A stretch of 64,000 nucleotides of DNA, taken from positions 2,276,001 through 2,340,000 of the forward strand of contig NZ_CP095550.1 in assembly GCF_023078335.1 (NCBI RefSeq), in the 5' to 3' direction. The DNA comes from Metabacillus endolithicus (GTDB lineage: Bacteria > Bacillota > Bacilli > Bacillales > Bacillaceae). This document shows, in pieces, positions 1 to 9,546 of the stretch; the first letter of the stretch is position 1; the number at the start of each line of letters is the position of its first letter. Made by a program: the position numbers and the translations under genes. The notes under the pieces are model-generated. The model had not been told where the DNA came from. It did no database searches and saw nothing but the letters and a program-made list of their open reading frames with translations.

Positions 1-363
1 GACATCAACGTTCTTGTGAAGCAAAGCAGCAGTGATCAAGAGCACGATAAAATGTTCCGCGAAGTGGACAAAGATCGGGAGCTTAAACGATATTTGCAAG
101 AATATGAGCTTGAGGATGCCCGTTTTATCGCGTCACAAATTCAAGAAGAAATTAAATCTGGTAATCTTTTTAATGCCCTGCTTATTGCTGAGAAAAACGA
201 AGCAGCTGCTGACATTATTAAAAATCGGATTGCGAATGAAGAAAGATTTCGGATGGAAGTTCAGGAACAGGTTAGAACCATGCTGTTAGATCCAACTGTA
301 GATGAGGTTGAAGCAAGAAGACAGTTGACGAAAATGAACCTGTATTTTCCTCTTGAGAGGTAG
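1..363 (+). CDS. Unknown protein, 5' end outside window
   Basis: The reading frame is open from the first base of the window (DINVLVKQ...) to TAG at 361-363, so the 115 residues from the GTG at 16 are probably only the C-terminal part of a longer protein. No ribosome binding site is visible before that GTG. The visible part is highly charged and looks alpha-helical, rich in E, K, R and Q, with no membrane segment and no motif I recognise. It ends 26 bp before the next gene on the same strand, so the two are probably co-transcribed. Function unknown. Confidence 0.6.
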   Translation, partial: DINVLVKQSSSDQEHDKMFREVDKDRELKRYLQEYELEDARFIASQIQEEIKSGNLFNALLIAEKNEAAADIIKNRIANEERFRMEVQEQVRTMLLDPTVDEVEARRQLTKMNLYFPLER

Positions 364-389
364 AGATTCACAAAAGGAGAGTCATACAA

Positions 390-1175
390 GTGGAATCGAT
401 TATGAATCAAGTATTTTGGCTATGGGTCCCTCTAGCCCTTCTGCCCATATGGCTGCGAATTGGTCTTACTGTTTTTCTAGTCATACTTGTAGCACGGCCA
501 ATCATCATTCGCCTAACACCGAAACTTATTCAATGGACGGCAATTCTTTTAACAAAGGTAGTCGAGCTGCTCTCCTACCCGGTGATGGTAGGATTTCATA
601 GGTATTTGGCAAAACAAAGAGAGAATGGTAGCTATCATATTCCAGTTTGGATTGAAGGTAGTGAAGAGGTTTTTGCTCTGATTATTAAAGGACTAACAAA
701 GGTATCAGATCTTTCAAGAAAACGTAAGAGAAACAGTATTCTAGCCAATCGAATTGTACGAACTGTTGCCATCATGTCAGCCATATTACTGCCGCTCGCA
801 GTTGTGAATAATCCAACAGCATCCTACTCAGAAACCTGGCATCGCTTTGACAACTGGGTCACAACAGAAAAGGTAGAAAAAGAGCTCGGATTTCAATTAA
901 GTGATACACAAAATAAGATTCTTGGTGGGGTAAATCAAGCGACTGCTAAAATAAATCCAATTGAGTTTGTGTTAACAAAGGACTTTAAAGAAGGTGGAAA
1001 TATTCGCTCCACCCCATCACTAAAAGGGAAAATTGTTGGGAATTTCTCAACTGGGGAAGTAGTGACGTACCTCGGTGAAGAGGAGTATGACGAAACTGGA
1101 ATACGATGGTTGAAAGTGGAAACACCAACAGGTAAGATTGGTTGGGTTTCTTCGAGGATTGTGGTAAAAAAGTAG
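390..1175 (+). CDS. Membrane protein with C-terminal SH3-type domain
   Basis: The 261-residue protein starts at GTG 390, nine bases after AAAGGAGA. It has two or three hydrophobic N-terminal segments (about residues 8-60), a basic region, another membrane segment (about 125-145) and a C-terminal bacterial SH3 domain (about 195-259, containing GGNIRSTPSLKGKIVGNF and a terminal GWVSSRIV). SH3b domains commonly bind cell-wall material or peptides, so a membrane-anchored extracytoplasmic sensor or binding protein is plausible. The partner is the unknown gene just upstream. The specific role is not known. Confidence 0.7.
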   Translation: MESIMNQVFWLWVPLALLPIWLRIGLTVFLVILVARPIIIRLTPKLIQWTAILLTKVVELLSYPVMVGFHRYLAKQRENGSYHIPVWIEGSEEVFALIIKGLTKVSDLSRKRKRNSILANRIVRTVAIMSAILLPLAVVNNPTASYSETWHRFDNWVTTEKVEKELGFQLSDTQNKILGGVNQATAKINPIEFVLTKDFKEGGNIRSTPSLKGKIVGNFSTGEVVTYLGEEEYDETGIRWLKVETPTGKIGWVSSRIVVKK

Positions 1176-1207
1176 GTGGCGCCTTAAAATGGCACCACCT
1201 ACTTTTT
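1171..1207. terminator. Bidirectional rho-independent terminator
   Basis: AGTAGGTGGCGCC pairs with GGCACCACCTACT across a 7-base loop with one mismatch. It has a T run on the plus side and an A run on the other, so it serves the SH3 gene and the convergent symporter pair. Confidence 0.9.
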
Positions 1208-1216
1208 TTGCCCCTT

Positions 1217-1447
1217 TTATTGTCTTTTTTCCAAATAAACCTCCACCCACGGCCGAATTGAAATATAAAGTCCCGCTATGACCAGCCAAGCAAAAGCAAG
1301 ATACGTCCAACCTTTGAAAAACTGTAATGTATAATTGTAGCCAGTCAAAAACATGGTACCTGGGAAAGCAAAGATCAGAATAAACGTTAACCCTAGCGCC
1401 CAGCGCGTGCACATCTTGGCATCTTTCATCAATTGCTTATCTTCCAT
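1217..1447 (-). CDS. Small two-helix membrane protein, symporter partner
   Basis: The 76-residue protein has two hydrophobic helices (about residues 17-36 and 45-65) and charged ends. It starts two bases after the stop of the sodium/solute symporter, behind GAGAGG, so it is translated from the same mRNA. Small two-helix partners encoded next to SSS-family symporters are known. This one does not resemble the DUF4212 small subunit found at 37927-38229, so it is a different partner class. The inferred role is assembly or regulation of the transporter. Confidence 0.65.
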   Translation of the reverse strand: MEDKQLMKDAKMCTRWALGLTFILIFAFPGTMFLTGYNYTLQFFKGWTYLAFAWLVIAGLYISIRPWVEVYLEKRQ

Positions 1448-1449
1448 GA

Positions 1450-2994
1450 TTAGATAACCTCTCTTTCTGTTGCAAGCTGAAGTTCCTTCTCTTCTTCATC
1501 AAAGCTTTTGAATTGATCTTTCATTGCTTCAAAATCAAATTCCTGTTTGGAGATTAAAGCATGACCTATTGAGATCACACCACTCACAACAAACACCGTG
1601 ACATTTCCGTACAGCATTGCATGGAGTTGACCTAGCGATTCGACTGTAATTTCTCCGGATAGCATATGAGCAGAAAGTAACCAAACCGTAATACCAGATA
1701 CCATTCCAGCTAAAGCCCCATAAAAACAGCCGTTGTTCGTTGCACGTTTCCAAAGAAGACCAATTGTTAACGGAATAACCGCACCACTTACAAAGATCCC
1801 CATCGCCATATACACAAAGCCTAGACCGATTCCAATATTAAACAGTAAAACCGATAAAATACCCATTGCAAGTCCGAAGCTTAATGTAACAATACGTGAC
1901 ACCTTTAATGTTTTTTCACTACTTGCTGTTGGATTAATCGATTTACGATAAATATCTGTGACAATAATATTTGTAATAGCTGTTAGCTCTGCTGCACCTG
2001 TGGACATAACGGCCATGAACAACATTACTAAAAACAAAATCGAACCTACGCTACCTAGTAATTCCGCTGCCATCAACGGTGCAGATGCATCCGGATCCGT
2101 GATATTTAAGCCAAGTCCCGCTGCCGTTACCCCTAAGAATGTGGCAATCGCAAACGGAATCGAAAACCATGCAACCCCACCGTAAATATATGCTTTTGAT
2201 GCTGCACTATCCTTACTCGCGATCGCTCGTTGCCAATACGACTGATCCACAAATACCGTACCAAAGTTACCAATAATATTAATCATTCCAAACAGAAGTC
2301 CTGGTACTGAAGCCATCGTTAGCATTTGCTGTGATTCTGGTAAAGCGCGTAACCCTTCATAAATTGTTGTTGTACCAAACTTCATATACACAACAGTTGC
2401 AAAAATCGTTAAAATAACAAAAATCATGACCGTATTTAAATAATCTGCAATAAATGATGCTTTTAAGCCGCCAATCATCGTATAGATTGTAAATGTAAGT
2501 GGAATGAGAAGTGCCGCCACATAAACATTCATTCCCGTTAATGAATTTAGAGCAATTGCGCCGCCTAAAATAACCATCGCTGTTACAATAATATTTGTCA
2601 TAAGAGCAAAAAACATCATTAGCTTATGATTTTTTTGATCAAATCGTTTTCCGATAAACTCTAAAAACGTATGTGCCTTTGGCGCCTTTCGTTTTAAATG
2701 AATCGCAACAATGGCAAACAACAATACTTGAATACAAGCTCCTGCCGCATACCAATACGGCCCGCTAATACCATATTGAAAACCTGTTGATGAAGACATC
2801 ATTAATGTTGCTGCCCATGTCCAAGCTGCAATAATCGATGCACTAGCTAACCGGGTTCCCACACTTCGCCCAGCCGTACTAAATTCCTCAGCAGTCATCT
2901 TTGTCTTCGAACGACGCTGCATAATGATTGTCAAACCAGTAAAAAACACACCAAAAATAAGTAAAATCATATATCCCGTTGTTGACGTTAACAT
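1450..2994 (-). CDS. Sodium:solute symporter (SSS family, possibly DUR3-like)
   Basis: The frame extends upstream to 3009, but GGAGGT lies inside that extension seven bases before the ATG at 2994, so the 514-residue start MLTSTTGYM is preferred. The protein has about 13 membrane segments. The early stretch TAEEFSTAGRSVG, the tryptophan-rich WTWAATLMMSS and DQSYWQRAIASKD are typical of solute:sodium symporters, and the overall character recalls the urea/polyamine (DUR3-like) branch. The substrate cannot be read from sequence and no urease or related catabolic gene is adjacent. It forms a bicistronic unit with the small membrane gene downstream. Confidence 0.8.
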   Translation of the reverse strand: MLTSTTGYMILLIFGVFFTGLTIIMQRRSKTKMTAEEFSTAGRSVGTRLASASIIAAWTWAATLMMSSSTGFQYGISGPYWYAAGACIQVLLFAIVAIHLKRKAPKAHTFLEFIGKRFDQKNHKLMMFFALMTNIIVTAMVILGGAIALNSLTGMNVYVAALLIPLTFTIYTMIGGLKASFIADYLNTVMIFVILTIFATVVYMKFGTTTIYEGLRALPESQQMLTMASVPGLLFGMINIIGNFGTVFVDQSYWQRAIASKDSAASKAYIYGGVAWFSIPFAIATFLGVTAAGLGLNITDPDASAPLMAAELLGSVGSILFLVMLFMAVMSTGAAELTAITNIIVTDIYRKSINPTASSEKTLKVSRIVTLSFGLAMGILSVLLFNIGIGLGFVYMAMGIFVSGAVIPLTIGLLWKRATNNGCFYGALAGMVSGITVWLLSAHMLSGEITVESLGQLHAMLYGNVTVFVVSGVISIGHALISKQEFDFEAMKDQFKSFDEEEKELQLATEREVI

Positions 2995-3349
2995 GAACCT
3001 ACCTCCCATTTTTAAAAGCTAACAAAACACTTACTTCCAAATAAATTAAATGTGATTAAATCTAACATGACTAAGTATAGTGAATTTTCTAACTATTAAT
3101 CAAACGACTTGTTAGGTTTTCTGACATTGTAATTTTATGGGTGGTTTCTTTAGAGTTTAAAAATAGAAGCATAACTAGTTGTTTCAACAAGGGAACCTTT
3201 TACTTTCATGATTTAGTGCTGAAATTTCATATGAATCAACATCCAGAATTACATTTTTTTATTTTTTTGTAAAACACACGCTACTATTTCTCTAATTTTC
3301 TATATATAGTCTACGAAAACAATATTTGAGAGAAGGGAAAGTGGTTAAA
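2995..3349. other. Intergenic region between divergent genes
   Basis: This AT-rich region between the symporter pair (minus) and the DnaD-like gene (plus) must hold both promoters. I see no convincing regulatory palindrome, repeat or RNA structure in it. Confidence 0.5.
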
Positions 3350-3798
3350 ATGAAAACAGGACAAATGTTAAATACCTATTTTTGGAAGAGTGCATCTTTA
3401 ATGAACAGAGAGGATAAGCTTTTTTACTTATATCTTCTGACGAATTCATGTACAAATCATATTGGAATCTATCAGATTACAAAAAAGCAAATTGCCTTTG
3501 AATTAGATTACTCGCTTGATACTGTTACTCTGTTAATGGACAGATTCACCGAGCAGTACAATTTGATTCATTATAATTCTACAACTCTAGAGCTCGCTAT
3601 CAAAAAGTGGGGGGAAATTTACTCATTGAGCCTATTAAAGGAAAAAGAAATATGGACTATTTATTTTCAGAACTGAATAATGTCGAGGATCCATCTCTCA
3701 TTTCATATGTCTCAGAATCGATTGCTCAACCAGAAATTCGGAGCCTCTATGAGTCTTTTTTTGAGTCTGGAAGATTGTCTTCCAGCTTAGAGGAGTAA
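3350..3798 (+). pseudogene. DnaD/replisome-organiser-like protein, frameshifted
   Basis: Residues from MKTGQMLNTYFWKSASLMN through LFYLYLLTNSCTNHIGIYQI and a helix-turn-helix-like segment resemble the N-terminal winged-helix part of DnaD-type and phage replisome-organiser proteins. The frame is lost after LAIKKWG: in frame the product ends at 3676, while the expected continuation (GNLLIEPIKGKRNMDYLFSE) lies in the frame that ends at 3798. The switch falls in a run of six G at 3609-3614; seven G would join the halves into one protein of about 149 residues. The ATG at 3350 follows GAAGGG at about 12 bases; TTG 3326 and GTG 3341 are alternatives. No C-terminal DnaD domain is seen. Confidence 0.6.
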
Positions 3799-3908
3799 TT
3801 ACTTTCTTGATGATCATGGGATTTTATTAGGACCGCTACCTGAAAAGAGTTAATGAAGTAACCTCTGCTATTAGATTAGTTATTGCCCATATATCGATAA
3901 TGTCGAAG

Positions 3909-3937
3909 ACCACTCTTAAAAGCAAAGGGTGGTTTTC
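3909..3937 (+). terminator. Probable terminator after the DnaD-like gene
   Basis: ACCACTCTT pairs with AGGGTGGT across a short A-rich loop, followed by TTTTC. The rest of 3799-4180 holds no gene that I can support. Confidence 0.6.
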
Positions 3938-4151
3938 TTGTTATCTAGTATTCGGGCAAATTCCGGATAGGTCTTAAAATCTAAAAAAGGATCATATTTG
4001 TAAAACCCCCTGCCAATACATCTTCAACATGATCTATATACCCTAGGCAATATACGCCATAACAGAGCAAAATCTCCGCTTATCTGCTTCATATGCCAAT
4101 TACCCACTAGAGTCATAGCTTGATATTCTCAACTTACCGCGGAATACAAAT

Positions 4152-4165
4152 AAGAATGCATTCTT
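4152..4165. promoter_or_regulatory. Perfect palindrome before the sigma-factor gene
   Basis: AAGAATGCATTCTT is a 14-bp perfect palindrome 15 bases before the start codon. A related partial copy, AAGAAGGATTCTT, follows directly and contains the ribosome binding site. It could be an operator or an RNA hairpin that affects translation; no partner is known. Confidence 0.4.
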
Positions 4166-4180
4166 AAGAAGGATTCTTAC

Positions 4181-4684
4181 ATGTGCAGTGAATTGGAATA
4201 TGAGGAAGTGCATCAGCAATTCGAGCCAATGATTTATCATGCTATGAAAAGGTTGTCCATTTACAATAATAAAGAGGATTATTATCAGATAGGATGTATA
4301 GCATTATGGGAGGCCTTCCTTCGATTTAATAAAGAAAAAGGGGAATTTAAGTCTTATGCTTATTCTTATATTCTTGGCCATATGAAAATGGCTCTTTCCA
4401 AGGATAAAATGCAGTTTGAAAGAGACAATCAAGTTAAGGCGTTCTGGGATATAGATGAAGTTAGTAATGATCGAGCTTCAGATGTTTACTGGGAGGCTCT
4501 GATTGAAAAGCTTTCCTCCCACCTTACAGAAAATCAAATGAAATGGGTCAATAGTTACTGTCTTTATGGGTATACACCAACTGAAATTGCTGAGGAAGAA
4601 GGAGTATCAATTTCAGCCGTGAAGGCTTGGCGAAGGAATGCGCTAGATAACCTAAAAAAGCATTTTTCAAAGGATATTTTTTAA
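4181..4684 (+). CDS. Small sigma-70 family RNA polymerase sigma factor
   Basis: The 167-residue protein has a region-2-like part (about residues 10-80: HAMKRLSIYNNKEDYYQIG, ALWEAFLRFNKEKGEFKSYAY) and a region-4 helix-turn-helix (about 130-160: YGYTPTEIAEEEGVSISAVKAWRRNALDNLKKH). This is the layout of short sigma factors such as ECF or competence-type (ComX-like) factors. AAGAAGG lies about eight bases before ATG 4181. No anti-sigma gene is adjacent, so control may act through the palindrome overlapping the leader. The target promoters are unknown. Confidence 0.75.
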   Translation: MCSELEYEEVHQQFEPMIYHAMKRLSIYNNKEDYYQIGCIALWEAFLRFNKEKGEFKSYAYSYILGHMKMALSKDKMQFERDNQVKAFWDIDEVSNDRASDVYWEALIEKLSSHLTENQMKWVNSYCLYGYTPTEIAEEEGVSISAVKAWRRNALDNLKKHFSKDIF

Positions 4685-4712
4685 TATAAATCGATCTTGT
4701 TCTCAACAAAAA

Positions 4713-4741
4713 ACTAGGGACAAATGAAAGATGTCCCTAGT
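4713..4741. terminator. Bidirectional terminator
   Basis: ACTAGGGACA pairs perfectly with TGTCCCTAGT across a nine-base loop. There is an A run on one side and a T-rich tail on the other, so it serves the sigma gene and the convergent GH32 gene. Confidence 0.9.
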
Positions 4742-4814
4742 TCTTATTAAAGTTCTTTTAGCATTTATTTTTATACGCTCTACACCTTTACTATCTCTTT
4801 ATATATTCGTAATT

Positions 4815-6260
4815 CTACCTACTTCCATAAACAACCTTCCTCAACACTGTACTCTCTCCACCAACTAACAGAATGTCCTTCCCTTTATCCCGATCATAAG
4901 CCGTAAAACTAACTACTTTTTCTCCCGAGTTGATAAATAATTCAATAGAATGTAAGTCAATATAGATAGATAGCGTGAGATCTTCATCGTTGTTTGTCGA
5001 TAGTTCCTCCAAATTGATGTTGTTACCTTCATCACCATAATCTGATGATAGGAGCAAAACATTCTTTTCAACATCTATTTTGATATTTGTTGACTTTTCT
5101 TCGGCCTTATTGAGCTTAATTATGAGTTCTCCACTTGTTTTAGGCACAACGACTTCCAAAAAGCCTGTTGTTTTCCCTTCGATGAGTATTTCTTCTTCTC
5201 CCAAATGCACATTCTCACCAATAACAGAAGGAGAAAAGTAGTTCTGTGTATCAATAAACGGCTGTTGAACAAGCTGTCCGTTGATCACGTTTAATTTCCT
5301 CGGTAATGACATCATTCCATTAAATCCATATTCTTTTGGTGGATTTTCTTGGTTCCAGCGATGCATCCATCCAATTAACAACCGTTCTCCATCCTTACCC
5401 TCTGTTGATTGAGGCGCATAAAAGGTTTGCCCATAATCTAGTAAGCCCTTGTGTTCCGGAGTGAAAATCCCTTTCTCAAAATCCATCTCCCCAATCACAT
5501 AAGCGGTTGTATTTTGTACATCCTTTGCAAACTGGGGATCACATGGCATTTCAGAGAATAAAAGAACATCCTTTCCATCGACACTAAACAAATCTGGGCA
5601 TTCTAATAATTTGTTTTCTTCAAAGGATGATTGAAAGATGGATGAATGAAAGGTCCATTGAACTAAATCTAGTGATTTAAACATAATAATTTCGCCGCGC
5701 CTTTGAGTATTTCGAACAGATAATACACAATAATAGACACCATTCACTTCCATAACCTTTGGATCTCTAAAGTCACAAATTAAATAGTCTTCTGGTAACT
5801 GCTTTTCACCGATCACAGGGTTTAACTTATGTTTTTCAAAAGTAATTCCATCTTCAGATATCGCAATACACTGGCGTTCTGAAATCTCTGATTCTACTTT
5901 ATCAAAGCCTAAGTTCGGATCAACATGACCCGTGTACATGACATATAGCTTTCCATCCTTTTCAATCGCACTTCCTGAGAAACAACCATTAGCATCATAG
6001 GCTTTGTCATTCGCCATCGCCACAGGGAGGTATTCCCAGTCAATGAAATTCTCGGTTACAGCATGCCCCCAATGCATATCACTCCAGACAATATCGTAAG
6101 GGTTATATTGGTAAAACAAATGGTATTTTCCTTGATAAAAAGTAAAGCCATTCGGGTCGTTCATCCATCCAATTTCAGGTGAAAAATGATAAATTGGACG
6201 GTTATTTACGTTGTTTTTGTTTTGTTGGATATAGTCATTTGCTTTTTGTAATTTATTCAT
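4815..6260 (-). CDS. GH32 beta-fructosidase (sucrose-6-P hydrolase/fructanase type)
   Basis: The 481-residue enzyme carries the family 32 signatures: GWMNDPNG with the nucleophile Asp35, the FRDP motif at about 164-167, and ECPDLF with the acid/base Glu220. A five-bladed propeller followed by a beta-sandwich module (about 350-481) is expected. There is no signal peptide, so it is cytoplasmic and acts on imported sucrose, fructo-oligosaccharide or their phosphates. Since an ABC importer rather than a PTS lies in the same operon, unphosphorylated sucrose or short fructans are the likelier substrates. GAGGTG lies seven bases before ATG, 12 bases after the permease stop. Confidence 0.9.
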   Translation of the reverse strand: MNKLQKANDYIQQNKNNVNNRPIYHFSPEIGWMNDPNGFTFYQGKYHLFYQYNPYDIVWSDMHWGHAVTENFIDWEYLPVAMANDKAYDANGCFSGSAIEKDGKLYVMYTGHVDPNLGFDKVESEISERQCIAISEDGITFEKHKLNPVIGEKQLPEDYLICDFRDPKVMEVNGVYYCVLSVRNTQRRGEIIMFKSLDLVQWTFHSSIFQSSFEENKLLECPDLFSVDGKDVLLFSEMPCDPQFAKDVQNTTAYVIGEMDFEKGIFTPEHKGLLDYGQTFYAPQSTEGKDGERLLIGWMHRWNQENPPKEYGFNGMMSLPRKLNVINGQLVQQPFIDTQNYFSPSVIGENVHLGEEEILIEGKTTGFLEVVVPKTSGELIIKLNKAEEKSTNIKIDVEKNVLLLSSDYGDEGNNINLEELSTNNDEDLTLSIYIDLHSIELFINSGEKVVSFTAYDRDKGKDILLVGGESTVLRKVVYGSR

Positions 6261-6272
6261 TTTGCACCTCGC

Positions 6273-7106
6273 TTATTTAATTCCACTCTGCATCGAGCCT
6301 TCAACAATATATTTTTGGAAAATGATATATAAAATAACAATCGGAATTGTCACAATCGTTAACGCAGCCATGATATGACTTGTGTAAATATTATACGTAT
6401 CACTAAAAATGGCATTTAGTGCTACTTGAATTGGCATTAAGTCCGCATTTGATAGCGCCATAACCGGCCATAAGAAATCATTCCAAGATGCTAAGAAGGT
6501 TAGTATTCCTACTGTTATATACATATTTAAACTAGAAGGAATGACAATCCGGAAAAAACAACCAATCTCACTTAATCCATCAATTTTTCCAGATTCAATC
6601 AACTCACCTGGAAAAGATAAAAAGTGCTGTCTAAAAAGGAAAATATTCATCACATTCACGACAAATGGCAATAAATAGCCTGGAACAGTGTTGATTAATC
6701 CCATTTCATTAACAACTAAAAACAACGGAAGAATGGTTGCCTCTATCGGGACAATCATCAACGCAATAATAAAAATCAAAATCCAATCTTTAAACGGAAA
6801 GACAAATCGTGCTAAAGCATATCCTGCTAAGGAATTAATTGTTAACCCAAACACGACTGTTAAGGACGCGTAAATCAAACTATTTCCAACGTTTTTAAAG
6901 ATATTATAAAATCCTAGTAATTCTGTATAAGATTTTAACGATAAATCAGAAAACCTTGGCAAAATTGCATAGATTGATCCAATATCTCTGTAAATCACTT
7001 CGTCAATTTTAAAAGAAGATAGCACCATCCATAGCAGAGGAATTAAGAATTGCAGGGCAATTAAGGTTGCTAGGATATAAAATAATAGTTTTTTGATGAT
7101 CTTCAT
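6273..7106 (-). CDS. ABC sugar permease, CUT1 family, MalG-like
   Basis: The 277-residue integral membrane protein has about six helices. It carries the inner-membrane-permease loop signature around residues 170-195 (ESGKIDGLSEIGCFFRIVIPS), which contacts the transport ATPase. Its ATG overlaps the stop of the upstream permease (ATGA), indicating translational coupling. With the other permease and the binding lipoprotein it forms a carbohydrate importer. No ATPase gene is present here, so a shared MsmX-type ATPase encoded elsewhere is expected. Confidence 0.9.
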   Translation of the reverse strand: MKIIKKLLFYILATLIALQFLIPLLWMVLSSFKIDEVIYRDIGSIYAILPRFSDLSLKSYTELLGFYNIFKNVGNSLIYASLTVVFGLTINSLAGYALARFVFPFKDWILIFIIALMIVPIEATILPLFLVVNEMGLINTVPGYLLPFVVNVMNIFLFRQHFLSFPGELIESGKIDGLSEIGCFFRIVIPSSLNMYITVGILTFLASWNDFLWPVMALSNADLMPIQVALNAIFSDTYNIYTSHIMAALTIVTIPIVILYIIFQKYIVEGSMQSGIK

Positions 7107-8040
7107 GCTGCCCGCTCCTCTCTAAATAATTTTTTAATCACCATCGAAACAAACACTAGGAAAATTGTAAACACAAGAGTCACAGCACTGGCATATCCGA
7201 TGTTTCGATGTCTAAATCCATATTCATAGATATATTGAAGAATAGTCATTGTTGAATAATCTGGTCCACCACCGGTCATGACCATCGGTTGGACAATTAG
7301 CTTGAAGGCTTGAATCGTTGTTGTTATGACTAAAAACATTAATATGGGTTTTAATGAAGGAATGGTAATATATAAAAACTTCTGAAACGCATTTGCCCCA
7401 TCAATGTCAGCTGCTTCATATAAGCTTCCATCAATATTTTTTAATCCAGCTAAGAAGATCATCATTTGATATCCACAACCTGACCATGCTGAAATCACCA
7501 CAATGGTATACATCGCTTGATCTGCACTTGATAAAAAGGCTGCTTTGGAATTCCTATATTCACCAATATTTCATTGATTAATCCAGAGGTTGGGTTTAAC
7601 AAAACCGTCCAAAGAATGGAAATAACAACGAGGGATAACACAGCTGGTGAAAAGTACGCTGTTCGAAAAAAGCCTACACCCTTCACTTTTTTATTAATGA
7701 TTAATGCTAGGCCAAGTGCCATAGCAAGCTGAAGTGGAACCACACCCACAACGAATTTAATGGTGTTTAAAAAGCTTTGTATCAACACTTCATCTGTTAG
7801 CATTCTTTTGAAGTTTTCCAAGCCAATAAATTGCTTATCATTCGGCTTTAATAAATAGTAATCTGTAAATCCATACGTAAAAGCTAGAAAGATAGGTAAA
7901 ACAATAAATAAAATGGCAAGTATCATTGCAGGAGTTAGAAAACCAAACGCTGAAACCACTTCACCTTTTTTATAATGCTCACTATTTCGGTAATGCTCTG
8001 TTGTATTTCTGATCTTCACGAAATTTTTCACTGTTTTCAT
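7103..8040 (-). pseudogene. ABC sugar permease, CUT1 family, MalF-like, frameshifted
   Basis: The N-terminal half (8040 down to about 7540) has the cytoplasmic tail and first helices. The C-terminal half, in another frame down to 7103, contains the permease loop EAADIDGANAFQKFLYITIPS. The break lies at a run of five A (plus strand 7533-7537) after IGIPKQPF; six bases would give a continuous protein of about 312 residues through SSADQAMYTIVV. The start is ATG 8040 after AAGGGTG; the frame upstream to 8076 has no better site. The rest is conserved, so a sequencing indel is likely. If the break is real, the importer would be inactive. Confidence 0.85.
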
Positions 8041-8094
8041 CACATCACACCCTTTTTTCGCTCGGTCCTTTACCAAGGTCTTTATGGTATGGAA

Positions 8095-8118
8095 GAGGCG
8101 AGGTCAGCACCTCACCTC
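8095..8118. terminator. Intercistronic hairpin after the binding-protein gene
   Basis: GAGGCGAGGT pairs with ACCTCACCTC (one mismatch) over a four-base loop in the gap between binding protein and permease, without a strong T run. Such hairpins often protect the abundant binding-protein mRNA or partly stop transcription. Confidence 0.6.
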
Positions 8119-8130
8119 ATTTCCAGCTAG

Positions 8131-9513
8131 TTATTTTTTATATTTCTCAAACTCTATATCAATCTTTTTCACTGCTTCATCTAAGTATTCTTTAATTGTT
8201 GCTGGGTCTGTTGTTTTATTTTGGCCGATTTTTAAAATCACATCTTTCGCAAATGTTTCAGATAAGTATGGATATCCTGGTGAAACAGGACGAGATTTAT
8301 TTGTGTTTTCAACTTGATATTTCAACACCGACCAAGCTTCATTATGATAAGGATTGTCAGTATTCGTATCAATGACATCAATAGAATTTACACGAGTAGG
8401 GATCGATCCATTTGCGTGATAATATTCCTCTGATGCTTCATCATTGTTTAGCCATTCCATCACTTCAACAACCTGCTTAATACGTTCTTCATCTTCCTCT
8501 TGCCCGTTTCTCACAAATGCCCAGCTTCCTGATGGAGTGTATAAGCCATCATAGTCATCATTCATCTTAGGATAACGAACTGTTTTGAATTTTAGATTAG
8601 GATAGTTACTTGTTAATTCACTAACATACCAGAAACCACTTACAGATAAAGCTGTTTTTCCAGAATGAAAGGCTTTTTCTGATTCAGATGCACTTGCAAG
8701 CTGTGGTTCCTCAAATAACTTGGCAAATTTCGTTAAAGCTTCAACACTTTTCTCACTGTTTAAAACACCATCGACTGTCACACCGTCTTCATCAACAATG
8801 TTTGTATCGTTGCCCCAAAGCACTGGTGTAAAGTAATACGTTCCTGTTTCATATGCACCTGCTGTAATATCTGGCAATAACAAGCTTACTGCACTTTCAT
8901 AATCTTTAAAGGCAGGATCATCTGAACTTTTTGCAAAATCATCTACCTTTCTAGCAAGTTCCGTGAATTGGTCCCATGTCCAATCCTCATCAGCTGCAGG
9001 TACTAATTCTTTTATATCTTCAGGCAATGCATTCATCATATCTTCGTTATACATAATCGCTACCCCTGAATCTGAATAACCCATTCCGTAAAACTTTCCG
9101 TCAACTGTACCTTGAGCAATGATGGATTCAGTAAATCCTTCTTTAAATCCTTCGCTCATATATTCGTCTAATTCACCAAGAAGTCCAGAATCTACGTACG
9201 CAGCGATATCAGGACCATCTAATGTAAAAATATCCGGCATATCATTCGCTGTAATGGCTGCATTCAGCTTATCAATATAACCAGATCCTGCTCCTGCACG
9301 TGTAATGTTTTGAATTTCAACTTGAGGCTTGTCAGGATGCTCCTCGTTATACTGTTTTACTCGTTCAGCAAACATTTTTCCCTCAGGATGATCAGCAGCA
9401 GCCTGTGTCCAAATCACAATCTTCTCATCACTACCACCTGTTTCACTTGAACTACACGCAACTAACGAAAAAGATAAAACCAACATTGAAACATACAAAA
9501 ATAGCTTTTTCAT
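8131..9513 (-). CDS. Sugar-binding lipoprotein of ABC importer
   Basis: The start MKKLFLYVSMLVLSF (ATG 9513) is chosen because a lipoprotein signal with lipobox LVAC follows directly; the frame upstream to 9576 is not needed. The mature protein of about 440 residues resembles family 1 (CUT1) extracellular sugar-binding proteins, with early WTQAAADHPEG, central DIFTLDGPDIAAYVDSGLL and GMGYSDSGVAIMYNEDMM, and a late NGSIPTRV. It should sit lipid-anchored on the outer face of the membrane and deliver sucrose or fructo-oligosaccharide to the permeases encoded next. It is the first gene of the operon, behind the operator region at 9547-9625. Confidence 0.9.
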   Translation of the reverse strand: MKKLFLYVSMLVLSFSLVACSSSETGGSDEKIVIWTQAAADHPEGKMFAERVKQYNEEHPDKPQVEIQNITRAGAGSGYIDKLNAAITANDMPDIFTLDGPDIAAYVDSGLLGELDEYMSEGFKEGFTESIIAQGTVDGKFYGMGYSDSGVAIMYNEDMMNALPEDIKELVPAADEDWTWDQFTELARKVDDFAKSSDDPAFKDYESAVSLLLPDITAGAYETGTYYFTPVLWGNDTNIVDEDGVTVDGVLNSEKSVEALTKFAKLFEEPQLASASESEKAFHSGKTALSVSGFWYVSELTSNYPNLKFKTVRYPKMNDDYDGLYTPSGSWAFVRNGQEEDEERIKQVVEVMEWLNNDEASEEYYHANGSIPTRVNSIDVIDTNTDNPYHNEAWSVLKYQVENTNKSRPVSPGYPYLSETFAKDVILKIGQNKTTDPATIKEYLDEAVKKIDIEFEKYKK

Positions 9514-9546
9514 ACTTTCATAGACCCCCCAGTCTGAATAATTGGT

